From the NCBI RefSeq assembly GCF_009789235.1, contig NZ_WSTB01000002.1, forward strand, positions 620,001 to 684,000: a DNA stretch of 64,000 nt, in the 5' to 3' direction. Source of the stretch: Flavobacterium hydrocarbonoxydans (GTDB lineage: Bacteria > Bacteroidota > Bacteroidia > Flavobacteriales > Flavobacteriaceae). The notes under the pieces were generated by a model, which saw only the letters and a list, made by a program, of their open reading frames with translations, did no database searches and was not told the origin of the DNA. The position numbers were made by a program, and so were the translations under genes. Of this stretch, positions 9,201-17,296 are shown in pieces (the stretch's first letter is position 1; every line of letters begins with the position of its first letter).

Positions 9201-9913
9201 TTATCCTGAATCGATTTTAGTCTGGCGGCAAAAAGGGTATTTTTTCCGGTTTCGCTCGAAGGAATATTCGAGGTGATAAAAAGTAATAATTTCTTTTTGT
9301 CTTTGGTCATGACAAAACCATTGTCTAAAGTAAAATCGTCACCAATATTAAGCTGCTGTAATTTTTTTAAGGCGATAAACGAAACTCCCAAAGGGTCTTG
9401 CAGTATAAAATCTTTGGTTACAAAACCAGATGGAGAAATAATTGATTTGTAATTTCCCTGAACCGTGGCCGCTATACTATCTTTTTGCAATTTGTTTTGA
9501 ATGGCATCGTAATCTTTATTTTCCAGAAAAAGCGGCAGGTTATGATAAATAAAATCAATAGTTTCCTGAATGTTTTCTTCATCCACTTTTCCCTGAATTC
9601 CGGTAATGTAAGGTTTGCAGGATTGGGTAACACTATCAGAAAAAGCGGTTGCCATTTCCTTTAAATCTTCATCGGTTCCGTTTTTTTCGAGTTTGAAAAT
9701 AACGGTAATTTTATCGGAAAAATTGAGTTGTTTCAGCACTTTTGCCGTCACATCAGATTTATCGTTGGTCGGAATAAGTTTGGTAATATCTTCTTCGAAT
9801 TTAATTTTCGAAGCAAAAAAACCAAACACCAGAAGCACCAAAAAAGCCAATACAACCGAAAGTAATTTTCGTTTGTTTACAAATTGATGTATGGCGTAAA
9901 AATACTGATGCAT
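6239..9913 (-). CDS. MMPL/RND-family exporter fused to a PlsC-like acyltransferase and a C-terminal extra domain
   Basis: A 1224-residue fusion. Residues about 1-850 form an RND/MMPL exporter: one N-terminal helix, a large periplasmic loop, a helix bundle about 265-410, then the pattern again with a second bundle about 690-840. Residues about 890-1060 are a 1-acylglycerol-3-phosphate acyltransferase-like domain with NHSSFLD (the NHx4D motif) and FPEGTRS. The last 150 residues resemble a degenerate methyltransferase-like fold (weak). MMPL exporters and acyltransferases are regular members of aryl polyene clusters. The fusion suggests that export or membrane placement of the pigment is tied to acyl transfer. 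The upstream gap 9914-10089 holds only short A/T-rich repeat text. Confidence 0.85.
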   Translation of the reverse strand: MHQYFYAIHQFVNKRKLLSVVLAFLVLLVFGFFASKIKFEEDITKLIPTNDKSDVTAKVLKQLNFSDKITVIFKLEKNGTDEDLKEMATAFSDSVTQSCKPYITGIQGKVDEENIQETIDFIYHNLPLFLENKDYDAIQNKLQKDSIAATVQGNYKSIISPSGFVTKDFILQDPLGVSFIALKKLQQLNIGDDFTLDNGFVMTKDKKKLLLFITSNIPSSETGKNTLFAARLKSIQDNLNTQFKTKTSISYFGSALIAVANANQIKSDIILTTTIAMITLMLILILFYRKILIPLIIFLPTVFGALFAIAFLYFVKEQISAISLGIGSILLGITIDYSLHILTHYKHNSDVKTLYKDITMPLIMSSSTTAVAFLCLLFVKSEALNDLGIFAAVIVMASAFFSLLIVPHLYKPKETEHKKNVIDKLAHFSFHNNKFLIGFCVLITIICFFTYNDVGFNNDLSQLNFVPKEIKAAEKDLEESSSLTSKTIYLASYGNSMEEVLQKNSRLFSALAKEKKEQKILNYSSVGGIMISQKEQQEKIAKWNSFWDANKKQFLQSQLISEGSKLGFKPTTYTAFFEHLNTDFKPISAEDYLKIQALQLHEFVTQKNGFFTISTLVKVTPQQRDAFVKSAEAKPNLIAIDRQQMNETFFSTLKTDFNSLVNYSFIAVILILFFFFRRIELVIVSCIPIALTGIVTAGIMGIFGIQMNIFSMIVCTLIFGHGVDFSIFMTSALQKEYTNGKNEIAIYRTSIILAVITTILGIGAMIFAEHPALTSISSVSLIGVFAALIITFIFYPILFKLFLSNRPKNGKAPFQLRSFLHGVVSFFYYGLGGVLMSLFSLIIMPVLPLNEKTKMKGFRYFISKFMKSVLYSNPFVTKKVINIHQEKFEKPAVIIANHSSFLDILAVGMLSPKIIYLVSDWVYNSPVFGATVRKAGFYPVSEGLEGGIEHLRQKIEEGYSLMIFPEGTRSESNQIKRFHKGAFYLAEHFNLDIIPIIIHGTSEALPKGDFIIYDSAITVSILERITPENHSFGKNYTERTKQLSAFFKAEYHTIRQKLEGPEYFKKMLINSYDYKEIEIVKNIKSNINSNLEIYHRLNRHLSAKAKILHLANDYGQLDLLLTLQEPQRKIDSYTSDEEKLAVAKTNYIAKKRKITYFENLDSVLQNQYEVVLISGEDYKTDLEKIISITSNVILINSTGLKDTLVNFGFEISSEENQIMVLNKK

Positions 9914-10089
9914 TTTTTAGATGTTTGTTGTTTATTGTTTTCGGCCAGAGATTAAAAGATTTGCACAGATTATTTTAAAGGTCTGTATTTTTTCATTTTA
10001 ATCTAGGGCTTCAAAATTGCTTCAAAAAAATTTGTGCTAATTTGTGTAATTTGTGGCAAAACTAAAACCTTCTAGGTTAAGACCAAATT

Positions 10090-11265
10090 TTATTTTTTCT
10101 TGGAACTAAAAACACTTAAAAGCGCATAACTTAAAAGGCCCAAAGATAATCCTGAAACGGATGCTAAAATAAGACTTCCAACGATATATTGCGTTGCATT
10201 TTGCTGAATATCATCAAGCGAAAGCGAACTATCTAAAATCAAAGGGGTATCACTGGAAACAAAATAGCTTCCGACTTTCAAAGATCCGAAAATCAAAAAC
10301 GGAATAAACGGAGGAAAACTCACGTTTGACGCCATATAAGCAATGATCTTGTTGAGTTTAAAAAGGGTTGCAAAAAACAAAAGCAAGATAGTCTGGAATC
10401 CCCAAAAAGGTGAAATGCCAATGAAGACACCCAACGCAATAGCAGCTGATTTCTTGAAATTGGAATCGTTGCTTTCTAAAATATCTTCTAAGAAAAATTT
10501 CTTAAACCCTTTTTTTTTTGCTTTTCGAAAAAAATCTCTCGGTTTGATGTACAACAAAGCGTTGAGTACCAAAACCGTATTTAAAATACTGATTCGGGTA
10601 AAATCCTTAAACGGACGAAAATGCGAAACCCTTTCAGTTGGGTCATACAAAATCTGAATCGGAATGTTTTTTAACACAATTCCTTTCCACGCAGAACGAA
10701 CGATAACTTCTATTTCGAACTCAAATTTATTGGTGTAAAATTGTTTCGGAATAAGTTTAAGAGGATACAATCTGAATCCGGATTGGGTATCGGTAAGTTT
10801 GATTCCGGTTTCGAACCAAAACCAAAAGTTAGAGAATTTATTACCAAAACTACTTTTCTTAGGCACATTTTCCTGCATCATATTCCTGCTTCCAATCAAC
10901 AATGAATTAGGTTCTTTTTGGATTTCGTCAATAAAATTCGGGATATCTGAGGCGAAATGCTGTCCGTCAGAATCAATGGTTATGGCGTAATCAAAATTCA
11001 TTTCGATTGCTTTTCTAAAACCATTGCGGAGCGCCCTTCCTTTTCCTATGTTCTTAGGGTGATGAATTTGGGTATATTGCGAATAGTGTTTTAAAATTTC
11101 ACTTGTTTCATCCGTAGAACCGTCGTTGACAATGATAATATTCTGGGTATAATCCAAAACAGAATCCAGTACTCTTTTTAATGTTTTGTGATTATTGTAC
11201 GTGGGTACAATGACACAAAAATGTATCGGATTTAAGGGTTCCTGTGGTAACAAAGTAGCTTCCAT
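10090..11265 (-). CDS. Family 2 glycosyltransferase fused to a DUF2062 domain
   Basis: 391 residues. The N-terminal half is a GT-A glycosyltransferase: CVIVPTYNNHKTL, the nucleotide-sugar motif NDGSTDETSEIL, then TIDSDGQHF with the metal-binding Asp residues. The C-terminal half (about 250-390) has the hydrophobic ALGVFIGISPFWGFQTI pattern of DUF2062, with several membrane segments. DolP-mannose-synthase-like enzymes with this tail occur in aryl polyene and flexirubin clusters, but their acceptor is not established. It is followed 14 bases later by the next gene. Confidence 0.85.
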   Translation of the reverse strand: MEATLLPQEPLNPIHFCVIVPTYNNHKTLKRVLDSVLDYTQNIIIVNDGSTDETSEILKHYSQYTQIHHPKNIGKGRALRNGFRKAIEMNFDYAITIDSDGQHFASDIPNFIDEIQKEPNSLLIGSRNMMQENVPKKSSFGNKFSNFWFWFETGIKLTDTQSGFRLYPLKLIPKQFYTNKFEFEIEVIVRSAWKGIVLKNIPIQILYDPTERVSHFRPFKDFTRISILNTVLVLNALLYIKPRDFFRKAKKKGFKKFFLEDILESNDSNFKKSAAIALGVFIGISPFWGFQTILLLFFATLFKLNKIIAYMASNVSFPPFIPFLIFGSLKVGSYFVSSDTPLILDSSLSLDDIQQNATQYIVGSLILASVSGLSLGLLSYALLSVFSSKKK

Positions 11266-11280
11266 ACGTGTTTTCTTTAC

Positions 11281-11766
11281 CTACTTTACAAATTGCTTTT
11301 CTTTTTCAGAAAAACTTTTAGATTGTAGAATAAAGGCTTTTAAATATTCTTTTAGTGAATTGTTTTGCTCACTATAATGTGTTGTAATAAAGGTTTTGTC
11401 TTCTTTTATATTTTTTTTATAACCTGTAATTTGGGGTACATTTTCCTGAATGCTCAATCGGATTAACCGAATTTCAATTTCATCAGGTTTATTTTTTACC
11501 GCTGATTCCAGTAATTTTGCTCCTTCCTTAAAGCGGCTTTTTTTTGAGGCAAGACTCTTTTCATATTTTGATGACAATAGGATAGAAGCCGCTTTATAAG
11601 CAACTAAAACTTTATTATTATCTTCAGAAATAGCAGCCAGTTTTGCCATAAAATCTTTGGCATTACTTTCTGATTTGGTTACCGAAGGATACATTTTTCG
11701 AATGGCTGCTAGATCTGGCTGCCCATTAAAATTAACCCATAAAAGCAAGGATAGCAGCAATTTCAT
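11281..11766 (-). CDS. Hypothetical small secreted protein of the pigment cluster
   Basis: 161 residues with a hydrophobic N-terminus (MKLLLSLLLWVNFNGQ) that reads as a short signal peptide, then a charged, helix-rich body without motifs I recognise. It lies 2 bases downstream of the dehydratase gene and 15 bases upstream of the glycosyltransferase, so it is co-transcribed. The envelope location and context suggest an accessory factor for pigment placement, but no function can be assigned. Confidence 0.75.
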   Translation of the reverse strand: MKLLLSLLLWVNFNGQPDLAAIRKMYPSVTKSESNAKDFMAKLAAISEDNNKVLVAYKAASILLSSKYEKSLASKKSRFKEGAKLLESAVKNKPDEIEIRLIRLSIQENVPQITGYKKNIKEDKTFITTHYSEQNNSLKEYLKAFILQSKSFSEKEKQFVK

Positions 11767-11768
11767 AA

Positions 11769-12140
11769 TTACAGTTTTTTATAGACAGCGCTTAATTTCA
11801 AAGCTACTGTGTCATTAAAATAAGTAGTGTTTTTTACTTTTATCAAATCGTCTTCAGTCGTGTTAATGTCTAATTCTAAACGCAATTCGGGTGTCATTTC
11901 AGGATTTATCAGCGCCATAAATTTTACATTGGTAAGGGTTTGCATTAGCAATGAACTCTTTATAATCGACTCAGAAATTTCCTTAATAATCTGAATCATA
12001 CAAACTCCCGGCATTACAGGGTTTCCTGGAAAATGACCTTTGAAAACATCATGTTTTTCATTGACCAAAATCGTAAAGATGTATTTAGAATCGGAGATTT
12101 TTTCTTCCGAAAGTATTTTGTAAAAGTCTTTTAAAACCAT
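11769..12140 (-). CDS. Hotdog-fold 3-hydroxyacyl-ACP dehydratase-like protein (FabZ family)
   Basis: 123 residues containing HVFKGHFPGNPVMPG, the FabZ/FabA active-site stretch with its catalytic His. FabZ normally has a Glu about 14 residues later (as in LEAMAQ); here the corresponding stretch is MIQIIKE, so the Glu appears to be Gln. It may still dehydrate 3-hydroxyacyl-ACP during polyene elongation, or it may be a divergent partner of the two other hotdog proteins at 25620-26524. It lies 8 bases downstream of the barrel gene 12149-12796. Confidence 0.82.
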   Translation of the reverse strand: MVLKDFYKILSEEKISDSKYIFTILVNEKHDVFKGHFPGNPVMPGVCMIQIIKEISESIIKSSLLMQTLTNVKFMALINPEMTPELRLELDINTTEDDLIKVKNTTYFNDTVALKLSAVYKKL

Positions 12141-12148
12141 GATTTTAG

Positions 12149-12796
12149 TTATTTTTTTCCGAAAGCATAAGTAGCCCCAAATTGGAAAACTAAATTGTTA
12201 CTATCATTCATACCGCTTGCATGATAATTTGTAAATGCACTTCCTATTCCTTTTTTTACTCTGGCTTCAAATGAAATACCGTTTTTCAAACTATATCCAA
12301 GCCCTCCAACAATTCCCAAATCAACATCTTCACCTTTATTAAAATTTCGTTCCTGACTTTTAGGATCTACTTTAAAGTCATCTGCAAGTAAGATGTCAAA
12401 AAACGGACCTACTAACACGTAAATATCATCAGTGAAATTTAATTTATTAATGGTAACTGCTGAGAAATATTGTAGGCTGGCATCAACAGTACCATTTTGA
12501 TAAACAGTAATATAGTTGCCCGTTTCAGGATTATAAGTAGTAGTGCTTCCCATTGAAGTTGTTCCTTTTCCACCTTGTCTTGAATACGTTAATTCAGGTT
12601 GCAAAGAATATATTTTCGAGAATTTTATAGAACCAAATGCACCTACATAAAAATCGGTTTTATTTCCAAGATCTGAGCTGGTGATTTTCGATAAATTTAT
12701 ACCAGCATGAACTCCTGGTGTAAAAGTTACTTGTGCCTGTGTTGTTGTTAAGCTTAAAAAAGCTGTAAAAAGAACGAATGTAATTTTTTTGAACAT
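12149..12796 (-). CDS. Outer-membrane beta-barrel protein (PorT-like), copy 3
   Basis: 215 residues: signal peptide (MFKKITFVLFTAFLSLTTTQAQ), then VTFTPGVHAGINLSKI and alternating beta-strand pattern to the end (FQFGATYAFGKK). Probably an eight-stranded outer-membrane barrel of the porin-family/PorT type. It is the last of three tandem paralogues (12149-14052) that share the opening VTFxPGxxAG and the motif YSLQPExTYxxQG. Function unknown; in this cluster the barrels could hold pigment in the outer membrane or assist its assembly. Confidence 0.82.
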   Translation of the reverse strand: MFKKITFVLFTAFLSLTTTQAQVTFTPGVHAGINLSKITSSDLGNKTDFYVGAFGSIKFSKIYSLQPELTYSRQGGKGTTSMGSTTTYNPETGNYITVYQNGTVDASLQYFSAVTINKLNFTDDIYVLVGPFFDILLADDFKVDPKSQERNFNKGEDVDLGIVGGLGYSLKNGISFEARVKKGIGSAFTNYHASGMNDSNNLVFQFGATYAFGKK

Positions 12797-12808
12797 ATTT
12801 ATTTAAAT

Positions 12809-13420
12809 TTATTTTTTTCCTCCAAAAGAATAAGCAAGACCTATTTGAAAACCAATATTAGTATTATAATCGTCTAACCAATAATCGTCATTATATCCGC
12901 CACTACTATAATAATCACTCTCCAGAACATCTACAAGACCTTTTTTAAATCGAGCTTCAAAAGTTAAATCGGGTGATATTCTGTAGGCTAAACCTAGCAC
13001 AAAAGCCAAGTCAACATCTGAGTCTAGATATTTTAAATTGTCCTGTACTCTAAAATCAAGAGTTGGCCCAACCTGAAGCTGAAATCCCTGATTAAAGGTA
13101 AATTTATTAATCATCGCAACGGACAAATAATCAATTTCTAAATCTCGTGATTCAAGAACATAATTTTCTCCGTCATAATCACGAATAATTTTTATATTAT
13201 CCGAACCTTGTTGGGTATAGGTGATTTCGGGCTGTAAACTATACACTTTTGTCAGGTTAATTTCGCCAAAAGCACCCACATAAAAATCTGTTTTATAACT
13301 GGAATTGGTGTTCGAAAAAGTTGAAAGAGCCGCTCCGGCTCTTAATCCTGGCTTAAAAGTTACCTGGGCATTTATAACTCCTGTTACCAAGACAAAAGCA
13401 ATTACAATAATTTTTTTCAT
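12809..13420 (-). CDS. Outer-membrane beta-barrel protein (PorT-like), copy 2
   Basis: 203 residues, signal peptide MKKIIVIAFVLVTGVINAQ followed by VTFKPGLRAGAALS. It shares SKIYSLQPE/TKVYSLQPE-type strands and the FEARFKKGL turn with its neighbours on both sides. It contains a Tyr/Asp-rich loop near residues 172-185. Spacing to the neighbours is 12 bases downstream and 2 bases upstream, so the three barrels form one transcript. Arose by tandem duplication (inference). Confidence 0.82.
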   Translation of the reverse strand: MKKIIVIAFVLVTGVINAQVTFKPGLRAGAALSTFSNTNSSYKTDFYVGAFGEINLTKVYSLQPEITYTQQGSDNIKIIRDYDGENYVLESRDLEIDYLSVAMINKFTFNQGFQLQVGPTLDFRVQDNLKYLDSDVDLAFVLGLAYRISPDLTFEARFKKGLVDVLESDYYSSGGYNDDYWLDDYNTNIGFQIGLAYSFGGKK

Positions 13421-13422
13421 TT

Positions 13423-14052
13423 TTATTTTGTTTTAAATGTGTAACTAATTCCGAATTGAAAAACCTGATTTAAAAAAACTTCATCATAATTACCATTTCC
13501 GTTCTCATCATCCGCATAATCATAACCATAAATATCTATTAATCCCTGTTTGAATCGTGCTTCAAAAGTTAAACCGTTTGGCAAAGAATATCCTACGCCA
13601 GCAATTAATCCTAAATCAAAATTAACCGGCTTGTCTGCATAAAATTCATCGTTATTATCATCTATTTTAAAATCAAAAGAAGGTCCTGCTAAAACATGAA
13701 ATCCTTTACCATTAAAATGAAATTTAGCGACAGCATCAAGCGATAAATAATTTAATTCGTAATTAGCTTTTCTAGAATTATAAACAAAATCATTTTGATT
13801 ATTTAAGCTTCCTGTAGCAATATTAAGTTCAACGCCTTGTCTGGAATATAATATTTCAGGTTGCAAAGTAAAGTATTTGTTGAATTTGATAGCAACAAAT
13901 CCTCCAGCATAAAAATCATACTTTGAATTAGTTCGCTCAAAATTAGTTAAACCCGAAATATTTAAACCGCCTTTAATTCCTGGGCTAACGGTTACTTGTG
14001 CGTTTGTAAATCCTGTAACAAATACAAATGCAGCTATAATAATTTTCTTCAT
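13423..14052 (-). CDS. Outer-membrane beta-barrel protein (PorT-like), copy 1
   Basis: 209 residues with signal peptide MKKIIIAAFVFVTGFTNAQ and a barrel body starting VTVSPGIKGGLNISG. The strands FTLQPEILYSRQG and FEARFKQGLIDIYG align with the other two copies. The signal peptide is nearly the same as that of copy 2, supporting recent duplication. The terminal strand ends FQFGISYTFKTK. The specific role is unknown. Confidence 0.82.
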   Translation of the reverse strand: MKKIIIAAFVFVTGFTNAQVTVSPGIKGGLNISGLTNFERTNSKYDFYAGGFVAIKFNKYFTLQPEILYSRQGVELNIATGSLNNQNDFVYNSRKANYELNYLSLDAVAKFHFNGKGFHVLAGPSFDFKIDDNNDEFYADKPVNFDLGLIAGVGYSLPNGLTFEARFKQGLIDIYGYDYADDENGNGNYDEVFLNQVFQFGISYTFKTK

Positions 14053-14064
14053 TCTTTGGTTAGT

Positions 14065-14715
14065 TTAGTTTGACGTATTTTCTTCTGGTTTAAAATAATT
14101 TAACTCAATTTTTAAGTTTATATTTTGATGAATAATCTGAATTTTCTCCGCAAAAATATTGTTTTCTGAACTAAAAATAAGCGTTATTTTTTCTTTTCTT
14201 TTCGAAGTATGAATTATTTTGTCTAATTTTTCTTCTTTTTTTGATACATAAAGATAATTATCGCGCTTACCATCTTTGGATTTGTAAATGTCATTCGATT
14301 CATTTTCAAATTGTTCCTGAATCAAATAATCTTTTTTTAGCAATAACCGAAAATCTTCTTTTAATGTATTGATTAGGATTTTCCTGTCTAACTCAGAAAC
14401 AATAGAATTGATTTTAAAACTCGTTTCAGAAATTTCAAAATCTAATAATTTGTTACCAAATTCGGTTGTAAAAACCACACGATGTGTCGTGTCATTTATT
14501 TTTTTGGCAATAAAAATTCCAGACAATTCATTCCCGTAAACCGTGATGTTTGCTTTGTAAACATAATCGGTTTTAGAATCTGAAAAGTAGGGTGCTTCGT
14601 AAGTGGTTTTGTCTAATTTTTTTGGAGTATAATTTTTGGAGACGGAGCCACAAGAAACTAAAATCAATGCCAAAAAGCAATTAATTAGAAAAAACGGAAT
14701 CGTCGATTTTTGCAT
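14065..14715 (-). CDS. Hypothetical lipoprotein of the pigment cluster
   Basis: 216 residues with a signal sequence and lipobox LALILVSCGS (Cys22). The rest has beta-rich, charged character without a recognised motif. Its start lies inside the 3' end of the LolA-like gene (35-base overlap, 14681-14715), so the two are translationally linked. A lipoprotein next to a LolA-like carrier recalls outer-membrane lipid delivery pairs (LolA with a LolB-like receptor). That role is inference. Confidence 0.75.
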   Translation of the reverse strand: MQKSTIPFFLINCFLALILVSCGSVSKNYTPKKLDKTTYEAPYFSDSKTDYVYKANITVYGNELSGIFIAKKINDTTHRVVFTTEFGNKLLDFEISETSFKINSIVSELDRKILINTLKEDFRLLLKKDYLIQEQFENESNDIYKSKDGKRDNYLYVSKKEEKLDKIIHTSKRKEKITLIFSSENNIFAEKIQIIHQNINLKIELNYFKPEENTSN

Positions 14716-15307
14716 TGATCACTTTGTTTTTAAGTACAATTCGGGTATAATCTTCTGATGATTCCAGGAGTTTTACCTGAACAACAGTTGCTTCTTCTTT
14801 ATCAAAAGTCAGTTCGATTTGTTTGATGTATTTTTTCAGCGTAGCATCTTTCGGGATGAATTTAGCCAGATTTTGCCCTTTTAATTTAAAATAGGAAATC
14901 GTAAATTCCTTGTCATCAAACATATTGCCGCTCACACTGCCAATAATCAGTTTATTGATTCGGGCAAAAATTTTGCTGTTGCCAATATCAACCGCACTTT
15001 TTTTTCCTTCGTCGTTAATCAGTATTTTTCCGTTCTTGAAAACGATACTATAATTGTATGGTTTTTTGTATTGCCATTGCAGCAAATTAGGTTCTTTAAA
15101 ATTCATTTTCCCAGAAGTTTCAATATCTTTTGATAAAAAATCCAGATGTTTGTATTGCACAAAATCGGTCGATAAGGTTTTTATTTTTTTAGAAACCACA
15201 TTCACGTCTTCTTTGAAAGCAGCAATTTCGGCTGCCGACATTTTTTGTTCCTGAGCCAATAAACTTCCCGAAATGAATAGAATGAGTAGAGCTATTTTAG
15301 TTTTCAT
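14681..15307 (-). CDS. LolA-like outer-membrane lipoprotein carrier
   Basis: 208 residues: signal peptide MKTKIALLILFISGSLLAQ, then the LolA-type pattern IKTLSTDFVQYKHLDFLSKD, GKMNFKEPNLLQWQYKKPY and FKLKGQNLAKFIPKD. The fold is a half-open barrel that carries lipoproteins, and in related clusters perhaps hydrophobic products, across the periplasm. LolA/DUF4292-like members are standard in aryl polyene and flexirubin clusters, where they are thought to help move the pigment to the outer membrane. It overlaps the downstream lipoprotein gene by 35 bases. Confidence 0.85.
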   Translation of the reverse strand: MKTKIALLILFISGSLLAQEQKMSAAEIAAFKEDVNVVSKKIKTLSTDFVQYKHLDFLSKDIETSGKMNFKEPNLLQWQYKKPYNYSIVFKNGKILINDEGKKSAVDIGNSKIFARINKLIIGSVSGNMFDDKEFTISYFKLKGQNLAKFIPKDATLKKYIKQIELTFDKEEATVVQVKLLESSEDYTRIVLKNKVINAKIDDSVFSN

Positions 15308-15343
15308 ATTTTGTTAAAATTTGTACCTTAAATTTTTGGTCAC

Positions 15344-15361
15344 TCCCGATAGCTATCGGGA
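15344..15361. repeat. Perfect 18-bp palindrome
   Basis: TCCCGATAGCTATCGGGA lies in the gap 15308-15452 before the polysaccharide deacetylase gene's 3' end. The same gap repeats the phrase TTTCATCAGCGTT (about 15418 and 15449). Palindromes of this form are common between flavobacterial genes. It could be a weak terminator or a dispersed element. Confidence 0.7.
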
Positions 15362-15452
15362 TAAATGATTCTCACAGATTATTTTTTAATGAATCTAATC
15401 GTTAATAAAAATCCGTTTTCATCAGCGTTTTCACTTTAGCGAATCTGTTTCA

Positions 15453-16235
15453 TCAGCGTTCCATTTTATACGCTTTAAGATTCAATAGTTCTTCAATCGA
15501 AACGACCTGATAATTTTCCTGTTGCAGAAATTGCAAAAACTGTTCCAATACTAAAACGGAGTGTGGCGCAGTGTCGTGCAAAAGTACAATTCCGCCGGGA
15601 GAAATTCGTTTTATAATTCTATTGTAAATTAAATTTTGATTGGTGGTACCGCCATCCAGTGAGCGAATGTTCCATCCGATGACTTTATGACCTGTAATTT
15701 TCAAAGCTCTTCTGATTGACGGTGTGGTTACGCCATAAGGTGGTCTGAAGAAGTTGATTTTTTTTGAAGTAAATTTTTCTAAAACCAAATCTGTTTGAGT
15801 GATTTCGCTTTCGATTTGTCGGGCATTATAAAAATCAAAAAACTTTGAATGATGATACGAATGATTTCCCACCAAATGTCCTTCGGCAATGATTTGTTTG
15901 ATGATTTCCGGATGAGTTTCAACGTTTTTTCCAATACAAAAAAAAGTAGCTTTTGCATGGTATTTTTTCAGGATTTCTAAAATTTCTAAAGTAAGAATAC
16001 TGGGTCCGTCATCAAAAGTAAGCGCTATTTTTTTTTCGGTTTCTAACGGATTATGGCAGTATGCTTTTACATGATAATTAGATGAAATTCGGGCAGAACC
16101 TATTGCATTTATTCCCAACCAGATTAAAATAGTTACTGCAAACCACCAAAAATTTATTGCTAAATAAAAATTCAGAAGAAGCAGTAAAAGCAATAAAAAT
16201 ATAAAAAATAAAGCTATTTTTTTATGCGTTATCAT
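15453..16235 (-). CDS. Polysaccharide deacetylase-family protein (NodB domain), membrane anchored
   Basis: 260 residues. Two closely spaced N-terminal hydrophobic segments (about 8-45) anchor a NodB domain: TFDDGPS (metal/catalytic Asp pair), NHSYHHS (His-x3-His metal ligands), FFRPPYGV and LLHDTAPH. These are the carbohydrate-esterase family 4 motifs, so the metal site looks intact. The family removes N-acetyl groups from sugars; in this cluster it may instead act on an ester or acyl group of the pigment. Its start overlaps the ketosynthase-like gene upstream as ATGA (16232-16235). Confidence 0.85.
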   Translation of the reverse strand: MITHKKIALFFIFLLLLLLLLNFYLAINFWWFAVTILIWLGINAIGSARISSNYHVKAYCHNPLETEKKIALTFDDGPSILTLEILEILKKYHAKATFFCIGKNVETHPEIIKQIIAEGHLVGNHSYHHSKFFDFYNARQIESEITQTDLVLEKFTSKKINFFRPPYGVTTPSIRRALKITGHKVIGWNIRSLDGGTTNQNLIYNRIIKRISPGGIVLLHDTAPHSVLVLEQFLQFLQQENYQVVSIEELLNLKAYKMER

Positions 16236-17296
16236 TTTGAAAGTAAAGTAAAACTATGATTTTTCCCGTTGTACTGATTGTACAATAAAATGGTTTTGTA
16301 CACTGGTTTTTCTACCTGATTTACTTTTACGATTTCAGGAATTTCCTGGGTTTTGATGATTTTAGAAGCCATCCATAAAGCAAAAGCAGAAGCTGTATTG
16401 TATTCACCACTCAAATGTTTGTAATACAATTGAGGTGTTTGGGCAAAAGTGTTTTCGGCTAAATTTTTATAATAACCATCAAATGTTGCATCACCATTAA
16501 AACCTAAAACTACAGCATCAACATCTGAAATCTGAAGCTGATTTGCTTTTAGAAAACTAACGATTTGAGTTTCAACTTCGTTTTCCTCTAAAGTATTAAT
16601 GATTTCAACATCTAATATTTCGGCATACGTGTTTTCTTTTTTTTCATTTTCTAAAATAAAAAAACTGGCACCTTCACCATAAACAACGCCAGGCGATGTT
16701 TCGGTTAAAAGGTTAAAAGGCTGATCCTGTTCTTTTTTAATAAATCCCGCCAATTTAAAAAGTGACAGGGTATAATCGGCATTTTCATCGATTCCGCCCA
16801 CCAAAACCGTGTTGGCTTCGTCTTCTTCGATTTGCATTTTAGCATCCAAAAGCGCCGATTCAAACGAAATTGCTCCATTCACGTAAGTGAAATTATAGCC
16901 TTTACATTGCAACGTAAGCGCGATTTGTGCACCCACTGTATTGTGAGTGGATTGTATAAACGATGTAGGCGTTAGAAACTCTTCGTTATTATCCAGAATA
17001 TTTTTCAGGAATTTTTCAGAATCTTCGATGCAGCCCATCCCGGTTCCTGAGATAATCATGTCAACATTTTCAGTATTCGCATCTTTCATCGCCAATGCCG
17101 AAGCTACGATTCCGTTTTTTACCCCTTTTGCCATTCTTCGGCTGGAAGCAGGTGAAATAAAATCCTTGTAATCCGGCTTGATGATCGAAAGTACCGTGTC
17201 ATTCTGATTGTATGCGGCTTCTTCCAAAAAAACAGTATCAAATGTTTTTTGAGTCGAAATGCAGCCTACTCCATTTATATATGTTTTTTTCTTCAT
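16232..17296 (-). CDS. Ketosynthase homologue lacking all active-site residues (chain-length-factor-like)
   Basis: 354 residues with the thiolase fold of FabF-type ketosynthases (GTGMGCIEDSEKF, TPTSFIQSTHNTVGAQIAL, VLVGGIDE). Where FabF has the nucleophile (TACSS) this has TYVNGAIS. The HGTxTxxND stretch is GFNGDATFD, and GHTLGA is replaced by SGEYNTAS. Cys-His-His are therefore all missing, as in chain length factors of type II polyketide systems, which pair with a neighbouring active ketosynthase. That partner is probably the next gene upstream, joined by an ATGA overlap at 17293-17296. I start at the ATG at 17296; the frame extends to 17326 inside the upstream gene. Confidence 0.85.
   Translation of the reverse strand: MKKKTYINGVGCISTQKTFDTVFLEEAAYNQNDTVLSIIKPDYKDFISPASSRRMAKGVKNGIVASALAMKDANTENVDMIISGTGMGCIEDSEKFLKNILDNNEEFLTPTSFIQSTHNTVGAQIALTLQCKGYNFTYVNGAISFESALLDAKMQIEEDEANTVLVGGIDENADYTLSLFKLAGFIKKEQDQPFNLLTETSPGVVYGEGASFFILENEKKENTYAEILDVEIINTLEENEVETQIVSFLKANQLQISDVDAVVLGFNGDATFDGYYKNLAENTFAQTPQLYYKHLSGEYNTASAFALWMASKIIKTQEIPEIVKVNQVEKPVYKTILLYNQYNGKNHSFTLLSK

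Noticed and set aside
16232..17296. Broken ketosynthase pseudogene
   Set aside because: Full-length intact frame with ATGA coupling to an active ketosynthase; looks like a maintained chain-length factor.
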